Shown in pieces: positions 16,467-25,293 of a DNA stretch of 64,000 bases. The first letter of the stretch is position 1. Each line of letters starts with the position of its first letter. This DNA comes from JASSUD01 sp031963415 (GTDB lineage Bacteria; Pseudomonadota; Gammaproteobacteria; Burkholderiales; Burkholderiaceae): the NCBI GenBank assembly GCA_031963415.1, contig JASSUI010000001.1, forward strand, positions 1,178,001-1,242,000. The letters run 5' to 3'. Both the position numbers and the translations under genes were made by a program. Under the pieces are notes generated by a model. The model did not search any database, was not told where the DNA came from, and saw nothing but the letters and a program-made list of their open reading frames with translations.

Positions 16467-18224
16467 TTACGGCGTAAACTGAAAGCGCTGTAAGGTCTTT
16501 TTCAACGTTTCATTGCCAGCGTCGAGTTTTTGCGCGTCTTGCCATATTTGTTTTGCTTGCTCGCGTTGATTTTGCATCCACAGTATTTCGCCAAGATGTG
16601 CGCCAATTTCAGCATTAGGTTGCAGTTGATAAGCCTCACGCAACAGTGAAATAGCTTGTTGCGCATCACCAAGACGGTATTTGACCCAGCCTAAGCTATC
16701 CATAATAAAAGGATCTTTAGGCGAGAGCGTGCTAGCTTTCAGTAACAAGGTATGTGCCTCTTCAAGACGAATACCTCTATCTGCCAATGAAAAGCCCAGT
16801 GCGTTGTAAGAGTTAGGGTTATCGGGCTGCAGCTTCATCAACTTATTGATCAACTTTTCCATCAGTTCGTAATGGCCGTTTTTTTCAGCTGCCATTGCAT
16901 AATCGTAGAGAAGAGAAGGCTCATTCGGAAAAGCTTGATAAGCTTTTTCAAGTTGCTTTTCTGCTTCTGCATAACGCTGCGCAGCAAAAAGAATATTGCT
17001 ATCAGCTAAAGCGATTAACGCTTGTGCATTTGGGTCAGCAGCATTTAATTCCGCTAGCCGTTGACGTGCTGCGTCAACCTTACCGGCTTTGGCAAGAAGT
17101 TGGGCAAGAGTAATTTGCACTGACAGAGATTGGCTATTGCTTGTGCTAATTTTCTCTAACCATTGCTGAGCCAATGCCTCGTCTTTTTTCTCCAAAGCAA
17201 TTTGTGCAAGGTCAAGGTAGGCCTGTTCAACATTTGGGTTTTTCTGTTCTTGCGCAGCCCTTAAATAGCGCCGTAGATATTGCTCGGCTTTATCATATTG
17301 TTTTAGCTGTAACTCGATTGAGGCTAGCGTCATTAACGTGGAAAGGTCGTCTGGATCTTGGCGCAAATAAGCTTGTAGTTCTTGTCGTGCTGCAGATAAT
17401 TGGTTATTTGCAAGATAAAGTTGCGCGAGTAAAAGCCGTGCTTTTTGCGCTTTCGGATTTTTATCGACAAAAGCACGCACGATGTTAAGCGCTTCTTGTC
17501 GTTCTGTTACGCCAAGCTGGGCGAGTAAGAGGGCAGCAGACTCAAAATCTGGTCGCAGCTTCAGTGCTTTTTTCAACGACTTAGCTGCCTTGGGTTTTTC
17601 ACCCGCATTGATTTGTTGGCGTGCTAGCGCAAAATTTGTTTCAGCACGTTGCATGTCATTTTTTAGTAGGCTCTGTAATAAATGTAAGCCTGCTATTGGA
17701 TTTGGGCTGCGGGAGATAAGTACCTGTAACGATAAGATGGCATTGTTACGATTAGCAGCAGGCACCTTTTTGAGCTCTTCAACCAACATCGGGCGTGCTT
17801 CATCAAGCTTGCCGTTTACTACCAATAAAATCGTTTTAAGCTGCACAGCTCTTTTAGAGTGAGGCGCATATTGGCACCACAAGCGAGTAGCAGTTAAAGC
17901 TTTGGGCGCATTTTGCATACTCAGGGCGATCTCGGTAGCACGCTCTGCCATCCGCGGATCATGCGTGTCTTGTAAAAGAGAGAGATAAGTTTGATAAGCC
18001 GTTTCAGGCTGGTTGCGGCGCAATGCAATTTCAGCCGACAAAACTTGAAAAAGAATTTGACTGTTGAGTGCGAGGGGAGGGAAATCTTTCTTCTCTTGAG
18101 CCGATGGAGCGAACAGCGTCTCTGGCGCAGTGTAACCATCGTCACTATCTGTTGAAGCGGCGGCGTGGGCGTTTATAGATAATGTTAACGAGGCGATCAG
18201 CGTAAGAAAGGTTGTACGTACCAT
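16467..18224 (-). CDS. TPR-repeat periplasmic protein
   Basis: The protein has an N-terminal Sec signal (MVRTTFLTLIASLTLSINAH, cleavage around AHA-A) and then a long array of tetratricopeptide repeats, for example ALKLRPDFESAALLLAQLGV and LMKLQPDNPNSYNALGFSLA. I start at ATG 18224 (585 aa) because it begins the signal peptide; an upstream start adds 25 unconserved residues. Burkholderia have a similar gene between mutM (divergent) and lolB-ispE, so a role in envelope assembly is plausible but unproven. The biotin operon and a repeat now lie between it and lolB. Confidence 0.85.
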   Translation of the reverse strand: MVRTTFLTLIASLTLSINAHAAASTDSDDGYTAPETLFAPSAQEKKDFPPLALNSQILFQVLSAEIALRRNQPETAYQTYLSLLQDTHDPRMAERATEIALSMQNAPKALTATRLWCQYAPHSKRAVQLKTILLVVNGKLDEARPMLVEELKKVPAANRNNAILSLQVLISRSPNPIAGLHLLQSLLKNDMQRAETNFALARQQINAGEKPKAAKSLKKALKLRPDFESAALLLAQLGVTERQEALNIVRAFVDKNPKAQKARLLLAQLYLANNQLSAARQELQAYLRQDPDDLSTLMTLASIELQLKQYDKAEQYLRRYLRAAQEQKNPNVEQAYLDLAQIALEKKDEALAQQWLEKISTSNSQSLSVQITLAQLLAKAGKVDAARQRLAELNAADPNAQALIALADSNILFAAQRYAEAEKQLEKAYQAFPNEPSLLYDYAMAAEKNGHYELMEKLINKLMKLQPDNPNSYNALGFSLADRGIRLEEAHTLLLKASTLSPKDPFIMDSLGWVKYRLGDAQQAISLLREAYQLQPNAEIGAHLGEILWMQNQREQAKQIWQDAQKLDAGNETLKKTLQRFQFTP

Positions 18225-18394
18225 AGCCTTATATTCTGCTTTTACACAATTTATGCGTTGCAGAGAGTAGGCCAGCGATTTCACAAAAAGAAAATTCATG
18301 GAAGTTAAATTTCTGTTTTTCTGTTGCAGGAAAAGGTAACGGCTACGATACCATGCTTATTTGTAAAAAACTTTTTATTACACTTTTTCTCACT

Positions 18395-19234
18395 ATGCCA
18401 GAACTGCCTGAAGTCGAAGTGACCCGCCGTGGCATTGCTCCGCACGTGAGCGGCAAACGTATTGAGCGAGTCGAGGTACGTACAGCGAAGCTACGTTGGC
18501 CTGTGCCGATCGCTTTAAACGGACTACTGTGCCAACGCGTGCTGCAAGGTGTCGAGCGGCGTGGAAAGTATTTGTTGCTTGCTTATGATATTGGCTGGCT
18601 CATTATTCATCTTGGCATGACAGGAACGTTAAGAGTTTTGCCTCATCACTCAGACCCCGCTAAGAATATCCCCGCAGGTAAGCATGACCATATCGATTGG
18701 ATTTTCGAGGAATGTACGTTGCGTTTTCGAGACCCACGGCGTTTTGGCGCAGTCTTGTGGCATCCCCACGAAGCGGGCGACGTACTATCACACCCCTTAT
18801 TGGCTCGTTTAGGCATTGAACCCTTCGCTTTAGACTTTAATGGCACGAGGCTATATCAACGTACACGTGGACGTAGCGCGACTATTAAACACGTGCTTTT
18901 ATCAGGAGAAATCGTCGTTGGTGTGGGCAATATTTATGCGTCAGAAAGCTTATTCCGCGCAGGTATTCATCCAGCGCGCGCAGCCCAACGTATTTCTAAA
19001 CCACGTTATGAACGGCTTGCAATGGAAATCCGTGCCACGCTCGCTGCAGCAATCGAAAAAGGCGGAAGCACATTGCGAGATTTTGTTGGAGGAGATGGCG
19101 AGCGCGGCTATTTCCAGCAGGAATATTTTGTATACGCCCGTACAGGTTTACCTTGTCGTGTATGCAACACGACCATTCGTCAAATCGTGCAAGGCCAACG
19201 CTCTACTTACTATTGCCCACGCTGCCAACGTTAG
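18395..19234 (+). CDS. mutM: formamidopyrimidine-DNA glycosylase MutM (Fpg)
   Basis: MutM excises 8-oxoguanine and formamidopyrimidines. The start is fixed by chemistry: the catalytic residue is Pro2 of MPELPEVEVTRRG, exposed after Met removal, so translation must begin at ATG 18395 rather than 42 nt upstream. LEGIVVGVGNIYASE-type motif appears as EIVVGVGNIYASESLF, and the C-terminal zinc finger is CRVCNTTIRQ with CPRCQR. It is complete at 279 aa. No clear Shine-Dalgarno precedes the start. It is next to mutY, the partner enzyme of the GO repair system, and divergent from the TPR gene. Confidence 0.96.
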   Translation: MPELPEVEVTRRGIAPHVSGKRIERVEVRTAKLRWPVPIALNGLLCQRVLQGVERRGKYLLLAYDIGWLIIHLGMTGTLRVLPHHSDPAKNIPAGKHDHIDWIFEECTLRFRDPRRFGAVLWHPHEAGDVLSHPLLARLGIEPFALDFNGTRLYQRTRGRSATIKHVLLSGEIVVGVGNIYASESLFRAGIHPARAAQRISKPRYERLAMEIRATLAAAIEKGGSTLRDFVGGDGERGYFQQEYFVYARTGLPCRVCNTTIRQIVQGQRSTYYCPRCQR

Positions 19235-19291
19235 AGCTATATTGAATAGCTAACTGAGATTCGCATCATTTTCTATCGACAGACATCTTTC

Positions 19292-19392
19292 GAATCTGTT
19301 AAAAAATCTTTTGATAAGGTGCATGCCTCCCTTACTAGTAAGATTCATATTTTCTGTGAAGCGCAACGCTTTCAAAGGGTTTAAACAGATTC
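19292..19392. repeat. degenerate family C palindrome
   Basis: GAATCTGTTAAAAAA at the left and TTTAAACAGATTC at the right are inverted and enclose GCCTCCCTTACTAGTAAG, a worn version of the family C core. It lies in the mutM-mutY spacer. Confidence 0.5.
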
Positions 19393-19450
19393 CCAGACGC
19401 CAACTAACGTATTCATTAAAAACGGAACCACCTAAGAGTTTTCATACCGC

Positions 19451-20524
19451 ATGCTTCCTTTTTCTTCTTTCGCCCCTTATCTAATTACCTGGCAACGCAC
19501 ACACGGTCGCCACGACTTGCCGTGGCAGCGTACGCGTGATGCTTATGCGATTTGGCTTTCCGAAATTATGTTGCAGCAAACGCAAGTGGCTACGGTGGTA
19601 CCTTATTACGAGCGGTTTCTCGCGCGTTTTCCAAATGTGGCAGCGCTTGCTGCTGCGCCGCTTGATGAGGTGATGGCGTTGTGGAGTGGCTTAGGTTATT
19701 ACTCGCGTGCGCGTAATTTGCATCGCTGTGCGGGTGAGGTGGTGGCTAAGTTTGGTGGTTCTTTTCCAAACGATGCCGCGACGCTCGCAACACTGCCTGG
19801 AATTGGTCGTTCGACAGCAGCAGCGATTGCTGCTTTTGCTTTTGGTGCGAACGAAACGATTTTAGATGGCAATGTGAAGCGTGTTTTGACTCGTGTTTTT
19901 GGTATTGAAGGCGTAACTAGTGAGAAGCGCGTTGAAAATACGCTTTGGGAATTAGCAGAGTCTCTTTTGCCGACTTCAGAAATAGAAGCGTATACACAAG
20001 GTTTAATGGATTTAGGGGCGACGTTATGTGTGCGGGGACGTCCACATTGCACGCGTTGTCCTTTTGCTGATGAATGTGTCGCACATTTAACAGGTCGTGA
20101 GCGTGAGTTACCAACGCCAAAGCCCAAAAAAGTGTTGCCGCAGCGGCAAACCTTAATGCTAGTGCTATGCGATGGTGGGTCTATTCTGCTTGAGCGGCGA
20201 CCACCAACGGGGATATGGGGTGGTTTATGGAGCTTGCCAGAAGCGCTTAATGAAGCTGCACTCGCAGCTTGCGCGTTGCGTTTTGGAGTGACTAAGCCGT
20301 TGCAGCCATTAGCGCCCCTCACTCACACTTTTACGCATTTCCAACTCACCATCGAACCACGCTTTGCCCATATGAATGGTTGTGGCAGCGCTGCACATGG
20401 CGTTGCTGATAATAATTATGCTTGGGTTCCACTGCACGATACCAATGCTTACGGTTTACCTGCACCAGTGCGGCGATTAACAGAGAAATTAAAGGAAGAA
20501 GAATTTCTAGTTAAAAATAAATAG
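19451..20524 (+). CDS. mutY: adenine DNA glycosylase MutY
   Basis: MutY removes adenine mispaired with 8-oxoguanine. Catalytic Glu is in LSEIMLQQTQVATVVPYYE and catalytic Asp in TILDGNVKRVLTR. The helix-hairpin-helix is LATLPGIGRSTAAAIAAFAF. The [4Fe-4S] cluster is CVRGRPHCTRCPFADEC (Cys-x6-Cys-x2-Cys-x5-Cys). A NUDIX-like C-terminal domain, which recognises 8-oxoG, follows from about residue 230. It is complete at 357 aa and collinear with mutM. Confidence 0.95.
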   Translation: MLPFSSFAPYLITWQRTHGRHDLPWQRTRDAYAIWLSEIMLQQTQVATVVPYYERFLARFPNVAALAAAPLDEVMALWSGLGYYSRARNLHRCAGEVVAKFGGSFPNDAATLATLPGIGRSTAAAIAAFAFGANETILDGNVKRVLTRVFGIEGVTSEKRVENTLWELAESLLPTSEIEAYTQGLMDLGATLCVRGRPHCTRCPFADECVAHLTGRERELPTPKPKKVLPQRQTLMLVLCDGGSILLERRPPTGIWGGLWSLPEALNEAALAACALRFGVTKPLQPLAPLTHTFTHFQLTIEPRFAHMNGCGSAAHGVADNNYAWVPLHDTNAYGLPAPVRRLTEKLKEEEFLVKNK

Positions 20525-20599
20525 GTGATTAAACATTTTGTTTTCTATTCTTCTTCGCGAGGTGGCGGGGAGGAGAGGGGATAAATGGTTAATACCCAA

Positions 20600-21460
20600 C
20601 TATTTTGTTATAGCAATCTCTCGGTGCCGCACAAGTATTTCAGCTTCGCTAGCTAAACGCGCGCCAAGTGTTTCAGCGACGTAGACAGAACGATGCTGTC
20701 CGCCTGTGCAGCCGAGTGCGACGGTTAAATAGTTGCGGTTATCTTGCGCAAAACTCGGCAACCATTTGCGTAGGAAAGTTTCGATGTCATCGATCATCGC
20801 TTGTACTTCAGGCATGCTAGAAAGAAAATCAGCCACGGCCTCGTCGCGACCGGTTAACGCCTGTAAGTGTTGATCGTAGTAAGGGTTAGGTAGTGCCCGC
20901 ATATCAAAAACCAAATCCGCATCCAGAGGTATGCCGTTTTTGAAACCGAAAGATGCAAAAGTAAGAATAAGCCGGTTATGTTCCGCTTCAATAAATTGCT
21001 TAACCCAGGTACGTAAAAGTTTGACTTGTACGTTACTAGTATCGATATGGTGGCCTAAAGTAGCCAGGCTTTCTATCATTTCCCGTTCGCGCTCAAGGGC
21101 ATCGGTTAATGATCTTGGTTCGCTGCGTGTTTCATCTGTTGTTGATAAAGGATGACGTCGCCGTGTTTGGGCAAAGCGATGTAATAAGGTTGGCGTGCTG
21201 GCTTTAAGAAAGAGTACGTTGACTGCGTGATGCTCGCGTAAGCGTACGATGATGTTGGGCAACTCGAACAGGGCACTGCCTGCACGCGCATCAATGGTCA
21301 CAGCCAGTCGCGGATAGTCGTGGCGAGAGAGAAAACTGACTAGTTCTGAAAGAAAGTGAGGAGGGAGGTTATCAATGCAATAGTAACCCGCATCTTCCAG
21401 CGCATTTAACGCCACCGATTTGCCTGAGCCAGACATGCCAGTGATAAGAATAATGCGCAT
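20600..21460 (-). CDS. rapZ: RNase adapter / nucleotide-binding protein RapZ (YvcJ family)
   Basis: The Walker A motif is ILITGMSGSGKSVALNAL at the N-terminus, followed by YCIDNLPPHFL. RTRRRHPLS and the C-terminal IGCTGGQHRSVYVAE-type block (VALGCTGGQHRSVYVAETLG) are diagnostic. In enterobacteria RapZ guides RNase E to a small RNA controlling glmS; in betaproteobacteria the target is unknown. It is complete at 286 aa. It belongs to the ptsN-hprK-rapZ cluster, here on one strand with repeat-filled spacers. Confidence 0.93.
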   Translation of the reverse strand: MRIILITGMSGSGKSVALNALEDAGYYCIDNLPPHFLSELVSFLSRHDYPRLAVTIDARAGSALFELPNIIVRLREHHAVNVLFLKASTPTLLHRFAQTRRRHPLSTTDETRSEPRSLTDALEREREMIESLATLGHHIDTSNVQVKLLRTWVKQFIEAEHNRLILTFASFGFKNGIPLDADLVFDMRALPNPYYDQHLQALTGRDEAVADFLSSMPEVQAMIDDIETFLRKWLPSFAQDNRNYLTVALGCTGGQHRSVYVAETLGARLASEAEILVRHREIAITK

Positions 21461-21489
21461 AGATGAAATAACCTTTAAGCGTTTCTGTT

Positions 21490-21596
21490 GAGAATCTGTT
21501 TAGGCCTTTGCTAGCGTTTCTTTGTCGATTTAGTTGTACTGCCTGCGTCGGTGCACGTCCATTAGAAAGGCCTTAAATGAGTTCTAAAAGTCTGTT
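21490..21596. repeat. family C palindromic repeat
   Basis: The left arm (GAGAATCTGTTTAGGCCTTT) and right arm (AAAGGCCTTAAATGAGTTCT) are near complements around a core with TTAGTTGTACTGCCTGCGTC and GGTGCACGTCC. It lies between hprK and rapZ. Confidence 0.7.
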
Positions 21597-21671
21597 CAAG
21601 TTTTCCTCGGTAGTGATACATCTTCTTTCTGTACTGGTTGGCTGTTAAAGCTGAGATTTTCAGCTCCTTTT

Positions 21672-22628
21672 TTAGCAAATGGGCCTATTAGGATCTTCCA
21701 TTGCTTGGCGTTGTCGATTCATAAAGTCAGTTAGCGTATCTACGCCACGCAAGCGCAAAATATTATTGCGTACAGCTGCTTCAACCAGTACTGCTAGATT
21801 GCGTCCCGCAGCGACCTGTAATGTAACTTCACTAATTGGTAGTCCCAACACTTCCATGGTTTGGTTATCGAGCGGAAGGCGTTGAAACTCGCCATCGGAG
21901 CGTCGTACTAATTGAACAATAAGCTTGAGTTTCTTTTTTCGGCGCACAGCCGTTTCACCGAAAATGGTTTTGATATCGAGCACGCCAAGTCCACGTACTT
22001 CAAGCAGATTTTGCAATATATGGGGACACTGGCCTTCAATAAAATCAGGGCCAAAGCGGAAAAAATCGACCGTGTCATCAGCAACTAATCCATGCCCACG
22101 ACTAATCAACTCTAACCCTAGCTCGCTTTTACCAAGACCAGATGCGCCGGTTAGCAATACCCCCATGCCCAGAATATCCAGAAAAACGCCATGCATCGTG
22201 ACACGCGGCGCCAAAAGACGTGAGATATAAAGGCGCAAGTTATCAATAACGGTAGCAGCCGAGATAGGAGTGGTAAATAGCGGGGTTGAGGAATGAGTAC
22301 AGAGCAGCACTAAGTCAGCTGGCGCATCGACGCCATCTGCGACTACTAAAAAAGGTGGGTCGAGCGCAATCAATTCAGCCATTTGGCGCTGACGCTCTTG
22401 CTCTGATTGGCGGTGGTAGTAGCGGATTTCCGCTTCGCCGAGTACTTGAATACGATTTGGATGGATTAAATTAAGGTGGCCGATCAAATCGGCACTCGCC
22501 GTTGCATTTTCTACTGTTTCAGCCCAGAAACCTTGGTCTGCCCCCTCATAGCCTGCGAGCCAACTTAGCTTAAGCGAAGCTGCATTGTCATCAAAAATAC
22601 TTTGCGCATTGATGCTTGAGATGTCCAC
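21672..22628 (-). CDS. hprK: HPr kinase/phosphorylase HprK
   Basis: HprK phosphorylates and dephosphorylates a serine of HPr-type phosphocarriers. The P-loop is LLTGASGLGKSELGLELIS, followed by GHGLVADDTVDFFR. The HPrK signature LEVRGLGVLDIKTIFGETAV is intact and the length of 318 aa is normal. In betaproteobacteria it acts with an incomplete regulatory PTS. EIIA(Ntr) (ptsN) is next to it, but HPr and EI are not in this window. Confidence 0.95.
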   Translation of the reverse strand: MDISSINAQSIFDDNAASLKLSWLAGYEGADQGFWAETVENATASADLIGHLNLIHPNRIQVLGEAEIRYYHRQSEQERQRQMAELIALDPPFLVVADGVDAPADLVLLCTHSSTPLFTTPISAATVIDNLRLYISRLLAPRVTMHGVFLDILGMGVLLTGASGLGKSELGLELISRGHGLVADDTVDFFRFGPDFIEGQCPHILQNLLEVRGLGVLDIKTIFGETAVRRKKKLKLIVQLVRRSDGEFQRLPLDNQTMEVLGLPISEVTLQVAAGRNLAVLVEAAVRNNILRLRGVDTLTDFMNRQRQAMEDPNRPIC

Positions 22629-22650
22629 GGTCAGAGAAAATTATCAGTCC

Positions 22651-22753
22651 TTAGAACTTGTTTAGGCTTTCCCCAGAGCTTTTGTATCCACTTGCTGCAC
22701 TTTGTACTGGCAATAAAGTGCGAGGTCATTAGGAAAAGCCTAAACAGGTTCTA
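22651..22753. repeat. family C palindromic repeat
   Basis: The outer arms TTAGAACTTGTTTAGGCTTT and AAAGCCTAAACAGGTTCTA are almost perfect inverted repeats. The core has CACTTGCTGCACTTTGTACT. It separates ptsN and hprK. Confidence 0.8.
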
Positions 22754-22816
22754 CGAAAACATTGAGTGTTCGTGTTTGTTATAGAACGTAAACAAATTTA
22801 ATAACGAAAGATAGGT

Positions 22817-23272
22817 TCAAGCTTCCCATTTTTCTAACAGTCGATAGATGGTGGCTCGGTCATTTTCAGTTGTAAGCTGAGTACGTATGTCTTTGTCCGA
22901 AAGTAATTGGGCAATTTCAGAAAGAATTTCTAGATGTTGTTGCGTTGCTTGTTCAGGCACTAAGAGGAATATTAACAAGCTAACGGGTTGCCCATCAGGT
23001 GCTTCAAAAGGAATGGGTTCAGCCAATCGAATCAACGCGGCAGCTGGACGTTTTAAACCTTTAATGCGTCCATGCGGAATAGCCACGCCTTCACCCAACG
23101 CGGTAGAGCCTAAACGTTCACGTGCAAAAAGATTATCGGTGACGATACTGCGCGCAATGCCACTTTGGCTTTCAAAAACAAGGCCAGCTTGCTCAAAGAC
23201 TCGCTTTTTGCTGGTTACAGAAAGGCCAAGGATGATGTTTTCGAGGGGCAGAAAGTTGATTAGACGTTTCAT
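22817..23272 (-). CDS. ptsN: nitrogen-type PTS EIIA protein PtsN
   Basis: This is the EIIA(Ntr) phosphoacceptor. The phosphorylated His is in LGEGVAIPHGRIKGL (residue 67 of the 151-aa form). I start at ATG 23272 (MKRLINFLPLENIILGLSVT), which matches family length; the longer frame would add 29 unconserved residues. Usually it follows rpoN and hpf. Neither is present here: the 430 bp upstream to lptB hold only repeats. Its regulatory partner sigma-54 may therefore be missing. Confidence 0.93.
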   Translation of the reverse strand: MKRLINFLPLENIILGLSVTSKKRVFEQAGLVFESQSGIARSIVTDNLFARERLGSTALGEGVAIPHGRIKGLKRPAAALIRLAEPIPFEAPDGQPVSLLIFLLVPEQATQQHLEILSEIAQLLSDKDIRTQLTTENDRATIYRLLEKWEA

Positions 23273-23390
23273 GAGTGTGGACAGATAACAGAAGCCACGC
23301 AATGGTTGGCTTGTGTGCTGCCTTTTTGTTAGTCCCAATTTGTTTGCAAGATAAGCCAAGTATTCGACTTACCGAACCTCTGCCTGACCT

Positions 23391-23462
23391 TAGAACCTGT
23401 TCATGATATTTTGCTACGACAACCTTCAATTTGACTTTTTGAAAGATCGCGAACAGGTTCTT
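23391..23462. repeat. short family B-like palindrome
   Basis: TTAGAACCTGTTCATGATA at the left pairs with GATCGCGAACAGGTTCTTA at the right in a 72-bp hairpin. It is directly followed by GCAGAGGTTCCTTAAC, another recurring tip sequence. Confidence 0.7.
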
Positions 23463-23479
23463 AGGACTATGCAGAGGTT

Positions 23480-23596
23480 CCTTAACCTATAAAGCGCTGG
23501 ATAGACCAGGAGCTGCTTTATGCCTCCTTGCCGCACTAGCTGTACTGTCTGCGTCGGCATGTCTTGCTCCCGATTTATCCAGCGCTCCCCTAGGTT
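23480..23596. repeat. nested palindrome with family C core
   Basis: AGCGCTGGATAGACCAGGAG at the left and CTCCCGATTTATCCAGCGCT at the right form the outer arms. The centre carries the family C core CCTCCTTGCCGCACTAGCTG and TACTGTCTGCGTCGGCA. It occupies the place where rpoN and hpf are expected. Confidence 0.6.
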
Positions 23597-23699
23597 TTAG
23601 AAATTTCCGGCTAGCGTATCAGTAATTTTCTGCAAAACCAAGAGAAAGTCGCATGATAGATACGCTATTTGAGTCAAACTTTTATCGGTAGGTTTCCTT

Positions 23700-24464
23700 T
23701 TACATGCGGAAATGCTCGCCCAAATAAACCCGTCGTACATGTTCATTGTCAATAATTTCGGTAGGTGATCCTGCAGCTAATACGCGGCCATCACTGATGA
23801 TGTAAGCATGGTCACAGATACCGAGGGTTTCTCGCACGTTGTGATCAGTAATTAATACGCCAATATTGCGTTGCTTCAAAAAGCGGACAATTTTTTGAAT
23901 TTCTAGTACGGCAATCGGATCAACGCCGGCAAAGGGTTCATCTAATAAAATAAAACTAGGATCTGTCGCTAGCGCACGCGCGATTTCAACTCGCCGCCGC
24001 TCGCCGCCCGATAAGGAAAGGGCTTGATGATCTTGCAAATGGGCGATTTGCAGTTCTTCCATTAAGGCTTGTGTACGGTCTGTTAACGCCTCATCGGAGA
24101 AATGCTTACCCTCTGCATCAACTTGCAGTTCGAGAACGGCACGAATATTTTCTTCGACAGTCAGCTTACGAAATACGGAAGCTTCTTGTGGCAGATAAGA
24201 AAGGCCAAGCCGTGCTCGTTGATGAATGGGCATACGGCTAATCGAAGCTTGATCTAAAGTAATCTCCCCTTCATCCAGCGACACGAGCCCGACAATCATA
24301 TAAAAAGAAGTTGTTTTCCCTGCTCCATTAGGTCCGAGCAAGCCGACGATTTCGCCGCTTTTTACTTCCAATGAAACGTCTTTAACCACCGTACGCGAGC
24401 CGTAGCGTTTTTTTAAGTTACGTACGTTGAGCAGGCTACTAACTTTATCGGTTGTTGCATTCAC
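23700..24464 (-). CDS. lptB: LPS export ABC transporter ATPase LptB
   Basis: LptB powers extraction of LPS from the inner membrane with LptFG. Walker A is GLLGPNGAGKTTSFYMIVGL, the ABC signature is ALSLSGGERRRVEIARAL, Walker B is FILLDEPFAGVDPIAV, and the switch His is in LITDHNVRETL. It is complete at 254 aa. Its start overlaps the lptA stop by 4 nt, indicating translational coupling. Confidence 0.97.
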   Translation of the reverse strand: MNATTDKVSSLLNVRNLKKRYGSRTVVKDVSLEVKSGEIVGLLGPNGAGKTTSFYMIVGLVSLDEGEITLDQASISRMPIHQRARLGLSYLPQEASVFRKLTVEENIRAVLELQVDAEGKHFSDEALTDRTQALMEELQIAHLQDHQALSLSGGERRRVEIARALATDPSFILLDEPFAGVDPIAVLEIQKIVRFLKQRNIGVLITDHNVRETLGICDHAYIISDGRVLAAGSPTEIIDNEHVRRVYLGEHFRM

Positions 24465-25084
24465 GATTGAGGTTTTGGTTGGGGTAGGTAAGAAGGGGAT
24501 GAAGTAGCTAGCGTATTACGTGGGGGGTTACGTAACGGAAGCAGCATCGCGCGCACGCGACTTCTGGGGTTGCCCGGTGCAGTAGTACTTTGTCCAGCAT
24601 CCGCGGTGTAGAGATTATTCAGCGCGTCATAGCGAATAGTGTTGCCTTGTACCTCATCTATCACCTTAGACAGCCCTTGCAGACGACGCACTTGTGCGCG
24701 GCGCGTTAAAGTCGCGACTTCTTTTTTGCCATCGTATTCAATTTGCTCGCCATAGCCTTCAATATATTCGTTCGCTCCATCAAGCTTCTGGCGGAAATAA
24801 GCGAGCTGACCTTTTTCAGCGTAGGCAATCATTGATTGATAGCCTTCTGGGTCGCGCTTGACCGAAACACGGTCGGCTTTAAGCAGAATCGTACCTTTGG
24901 TAATTACGACGCGACCGGTCAATATATTGATCTGCTTTAAATCATCATAGACCCAGCGGTCAGTTTGAAAGCGCAGTGGCTTGTTTTGATCCGCATGCTC
25001 TGCATATGCCGTGTTTGAAAATGAGGCGGTCAGTGTTAGTAAGAGAACGCTCAAGTAAGTATAAGGTTTGATGAGCTTACACAT
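24461..25084 (-). CDS. lptA: LPS transport periplasmic protein LptA
   Basis: LptA forms the periplasmic bridge that carries LPS to the outer membrane. I start at ATG 25084, which begins a signal peptide (MCKLIKPYTYLSVLLLTLTA, cleavage near AYA-E). The OstA-type jellyroll repeats follow, for example NILTGRVVITKGTILLKADR and GYGEQIEYDGKKEVATLTRR. The 207-aa product is normal. The frame is open 68 codons further upstream into the lptC spacer, but that stretch has repeat-like sequence and no homology. The C-terminus is Pro/Ser-rich. Confidence 0.9.
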   Translation of the reverse strand: MCKLIKPYTYLSVLLLTLTASFSNTAYAEHADQNKPLRFQTDRWVYDDLKQINILTGRVVITKGTILLKADRVSVKRDPEGYQSMIAYAEKGQLAYFRQKLDGANEYIEGYGEQIEYDGKKEVATLTRRAQVRRLQGLSKVIDEVQGNTIRYDALNNLYTADAGQSTTAPGNPRSRVRAMLLPLRNPPRNTLATSSPSYLPQPKPQS

Positions 25085-25293
25085 GGCATTAACCTTTAAC
25101 ACATTCATTAAATGAACCAACACATACTTGCATAACATGAAACGAGAGCGTGAGTAGTTGAGGAATCTCCGCATCCCCCCAATGGTGGCGTTATGCCTCC
25201 TTGCCGTATTAGTGTACGGGCAGCCAAGGTATGCGTTGCTCTTGGGATTTTGCAGAGATTTCTTGAAATTGCTGGTAAAGCCAAACATTATTT

